The notes under the pieces: generated by a model | Told to the model about the DNA's origin: nothing | The model's database searches: none | The model's input: only the letters and a program-made list of their open reading frames with translations | Shown: positions 61,095 to 64,000 of the stretch, one piece after another | How the letters are laid out: the number at the start of each line of letters is the position of its first letter | How positions within the stretch are numbered: position 1 is the first letter of the stretch | Position numbers and translations under genes: made by a program | NCBI GenBank assembly: GCA_963790065.1 | Contig: CAWBNK010000006.1 | Location: 1 to 64,000 of the forward strand | Source of the DNA: Palsa-504 sp963790065 | Lineage (GTDB): Bacteria > Actinomycetota > Actinomycetes > Streptosporangiales > Streptosporangiaceae | DNA length: 64,000 nt | Direction: 5' to 3'

Positions 61095-62489
61095 ATGGCA
61101 GCGACTGCCGCCGATCAGAAAGATGTCTTCGTCACCGTCCCTGGTGACCGTCACTCCGAGCCCGGGACCACGCTGGCCGCGGCGGTGCCGCAGCCGCTGA
61201 GCCTGCTGGACCAGGTCGGGTTGTGGGGCAACCTGGGGGTGAGCCTGCTCGGCTTCACCGGGGCGATCTTCGTGCTGCAGCCGGGCGGCGCCGGGACCCC
61301 GGAGCTGTCCCTGGCCGCTGCGCTGACCGCGGTCGTGGCCGGTACCGTGCTCGGCGCCGTCCTACTGGGGCTGGCCGGCCTGCCCGGCGCACTGACCGGA
61401 GCGCCGGCCATGGTGCTGCTGCGCGGGCTGTTCGGGGCCCGGCTGTCCTGGCTGCCCACCGCGCTGAACATCGGCCAGTGCCTGGGCTGGGGAATCTTCG
61501 AGCTGGTCACGATCGCGACCGCCGCGCACACCGTGGCGCCCGCGCTGCCCAAGCCGGCCTACGTGCTGATCGCGGGGGCGGCCACGGCGCTGCTGACCAT
61601 CCGGCCGCTGGGTGCCATCCGGGTGCTGCGCAAGTACGCGGCCGGCGCCGTCCTGATCGTCATGTGCTACCTGCTCGTCCAGCTGGCCAGGCAGCCGCTG
61701 CCGGGCTTCGCCCACGGGACCTGGTCCGGCTTCTGGGCGGCCACCGACACGACCGTCGCGGTGGCCATCTCGTTCGCGCCGCTGGCCGCGGACTACACCC
61801 GGCACTCGCGCAGTCCCCGGGCCGCCTTCACGGGCGCGGTGGCGGGGTATGCCACCACGCAGGTGCTGTGCTACGTCATCGGCCTGCTCGCGCTGGTCAC
61901 CGTGGCCCACGGCGACGCGGGCCGGATCTACGGCGCCTTCATCGCGCTGCCGCTCGGCTCCGTCGGGTTCGCGGTGCTGGCCACGCGAGAGCTTGACCAG
62001 TCGTTCGCCGACGTCTACTCCACCGCGGTGTCGGTGCAGAACCTCCGCCCGCTGTGGGACCGGCGGATCCTGGCCGGGCTGATCGCCGCCCTGGCCACCG
62101 CGGGCGCGCTGTGGCTGAACATCGCCGACTACGAGGACTTCCTGGACCTGCTCGGCTCGGTGTTCGTGCCGATGACGGCGGTCCTGATCACCGACTACTT
62201 CGTCACCTCCAAGGGCCGCTGGGACCTGTCCGCGGCGGCCCGGGCCCGCTGGCTGATGCTGGTGCCCTGGGCCGCCGGGTTCGTCACCTACCAGCTCATC
62301 AACCCCGGGTACGTGTCCTGGTGGGCCGCGGCCTGGACCTCGATCCGGCACGACATCGGCTTCACCCCGGCCAGCTGGATGTCGGCCTCGATCCTGTCCT
62401 TCGCCGTGGCCGCCATCCTCACGCTGCTGACCGCGCCGCTGAGCCGCCGGGAGATCCGGGCCGGCCACCTCCCGGAACCGCCAGACTGA
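61095..62489 (+). CDS. cytX: Cytosine/purine permease-family transporter, probably the HMP/thiamine-precursor carrier
   Basis: A 464-residue NCS1 transporter with about 12 helices. It has LLDQVGLWGNLGVSLLGFTG, GAPAMVLLRGLFGARLSWLP and NIGQCLGWGIFELV, all NCS1 hallmarks. The upstream TPP riboswitch identifies it as a CytX-like importer of hydroxymethylpyrimidine or another thiamine precursor rather than a cytosine permease. The ATG is five bases after the riboswitch end. Confidence 0.93.
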   Translation: MAATAADQKDVFVTVPGDRHSEPGTTLAAAVPQPLSLLDQVGLWGNLGVSLLGFTGAIFVLQPGGAGTPELSLAAALTAVVAGTVLGAVLLGLAGLPGALTGAPAMVLLRGLFGARLSWLPTALNIGQCLGWGIFELVTIATAAHTVAPALPKPAYVLIAGAATALLTIRPLGAIRVLRKYAAGAVLIVMCYLLVQLARQPLPGFAHGTWSGFWAATDTTVAVAISFAPLAADYTRHSRSPRAAFTGAVAGYATTQVLCYVIGLLALVTVAHGDAGRIYGAFIALPLGSVGFAVLATRELDQSFADVYSTAVSVQNLRPLWDRRILAGLIAALATAGALWLNIADYEDFLDLLGSVFVPMTAVLITDYFVTSKGRWDLSAAARARWLMLVPWAAGFVTYQLINPGYVSWWAAAWTSIRHDIGFTPASWMSASILSFAVAAILTLLTAPLSRREIRAGHLPEPPD

Positions 62490-62512
62490 ACACCGCCAGT
62501 ACCCTCGGGGTC

Positions 62513-63364
<852 letters not shown>

Positions 63365-63436
63365 GCCCACCAAACGTCTCCGCGGAAGCGCTTTGTGAAG
63401 CGTCGCACAAGCTGGCCGCAAGCTGGCCGCGGACCG

Positions 63437-64000
63437 TCAGGTCAGGGCACGGGACTTGAGTGCCCGCCGTACGACGTCCTGGCGGTCGCGGAGCATCCGG
63501 GCCAGGTCGGGGTCACGCGGCCGGCGGCCAGGAACTCCTCGATCGACCTCGGCAGCTCCGGGGCGGCCGCCGGGTAGGGGAACAGCAGCGTGCCGAGCTG
63601 CACCCGCAGGTGACCGCTGCTGCGGGCCCAGATGTCCTCGATCTCGGCCAGGTACCGCCCGGCGTAGCCGGCCAGCAGGTCGCCCTGCTCGGGCTGCATG
63701 AACCCGCGGGCCACCGCGGCCAGCGTCTTCGGGCCGGCCTGGCCGCCGGTGAGCAGCCGCCAGGCCGCTTCCTTGTGCGCGGCGTCGGGCATCGCGGCCC
63801 GGCCCGCGGCGGCGCTGCTCCGGCCCGCGTCGCCGGGATCGGCGGCCAGCTGGGCGTCGATGGCGGCGTCATCGGCCCGGCCAGTGGCGGCCAGCCGCTG
63901 CAGCAGGGACCAGCGCAGCTCCGCGTCCACCAGCAGGCCGGGCAGCGCCGTGCGTCCCGCGAGCAGCGCGGCGATCAGGTCGAGCTGGTCGTCAGACGTC
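63437..64000 (-). CDS. pepN: Aminopeptidase N C-terminal part (runs off the window, frameshift near the end)
   Basis: The visible C-terminal ERAP1-like helical domain has ELRWSLLQRLAATGRADDAA, RGFMQPEQGDLLAGYAGRYL and APELPRSIEEFLAAG. After that the expected ending RDPDLARMLRDRQDVVRRAL and KSRALT lies in another frame, with a stop at 63437. The unshifted frame runs to 63442 with nonsense residues. One base is missing at about 63518-63522. The catalytic HExxH part lies beyond the window. Confidence 0.8.

Noticed and set aside
63409..63430. Tandem AAGCTGGCCGC repeat
   Set aside because: Only two 11-base copies downstream of the convergent DUF72 and pepN genes; no dyad or known function, probably slippage.

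Overview
The window is about 64 kb of very GC-rich DNA. Codon use has strong G/C third positions, GTG starts are common, and many genes are coupled through ATGA or TGATG overlaps. The gene families (BTAD/AfsR-like and LuxR/AAA regulators, PucR and BldC-like regulators, SnoaL-like proteins, a deazaflavin-type nitroreductase, a P450, CoxMSL-like hydroxylases, UspA, DUF4331) point to an actinomycete, plausibly a soil Streptosporangiales or Treboniaceae relative. The genus is a guess. There is no phage, plasmid, IS element, CRISPR array, rRNA or tRNA that I can support.

Layout. 1-4.8 kb: a methyltransferase operon divergent from an AfsR-like regulator and an SRPBCC gene. 5-8.4 kb: a LacI regulator and a GH3 beta-glucosidase with tandem operators between them. 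8.8-13.4 kb: a nitroreductase-like gene, a YefM/YoeB module with its palindromic operator, and a RidA-MFS-cupin operon that shares an operator sequence with a divergent ArsR/PhzF pair. 13.7-26.9 kb: an acyl-CoA metabolism island (MaoC hydratase, fused CoA-transferase, acyl-CoA dehydrogenase, PucR regulator, dodecin, enoyl-CoA hydratase, 3-hydroxyacyl-CoA dehydrogenase, thiolase). An ndh-cydA-cydB respiratory operon is embedded in it. Together these form a nearly complete beta-oxidation-like route with a quinone-linked electron outlet. 26.9-32.8 kb: a second PhzF, a P-loop kinase, a 34-residue membrane peptide, SnoaL+P450, a receiver-fused FAD oxidoreductase, and several gene remnants. 33-36.3 kb: an organomercurial-lyase-like protein and a histidine-kinase-like membrane stub. 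36.4-43 kb: a CoxM-S-L-type molybdenum hydroxylase operon and arginine deiminase pathway genes whose arcA survives only as a C-terminal stub. 43.5-54.7 kb: a MOSC/ferredoxin-reductase fusion, a membrane-UspA fusion, a large LuxR regulator, response regulators, DUF4331, and a MEDS/histidine-kinase pair. 54.8-64 kb: PadR+ABC exporter, a CBS protein, an acetolactate-synthase-like enzyme, a BldC-like regulator, a TPP riboswitch driving a CytX-type permease, DUF72, and the 3' end of pepN.

Two observations stand out. First, a 52-bp element with exact internal spacing, TTGT-N7-CACC-N17-TTGTC-N12-GAC, occurs four times, each time in a gap beside a beta-oxidation-type gene of the 13.7-26.9 kb island. 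It looks like an undescribed operator or other cis-element of a local regulon, with the PucR-family protein as a candidate partner. Second, at least seven otherwise conserved genes are broken by a single-base frameshift, and at least six further genes survive only as fragments. This mixes probable sequence error with real gene decay.
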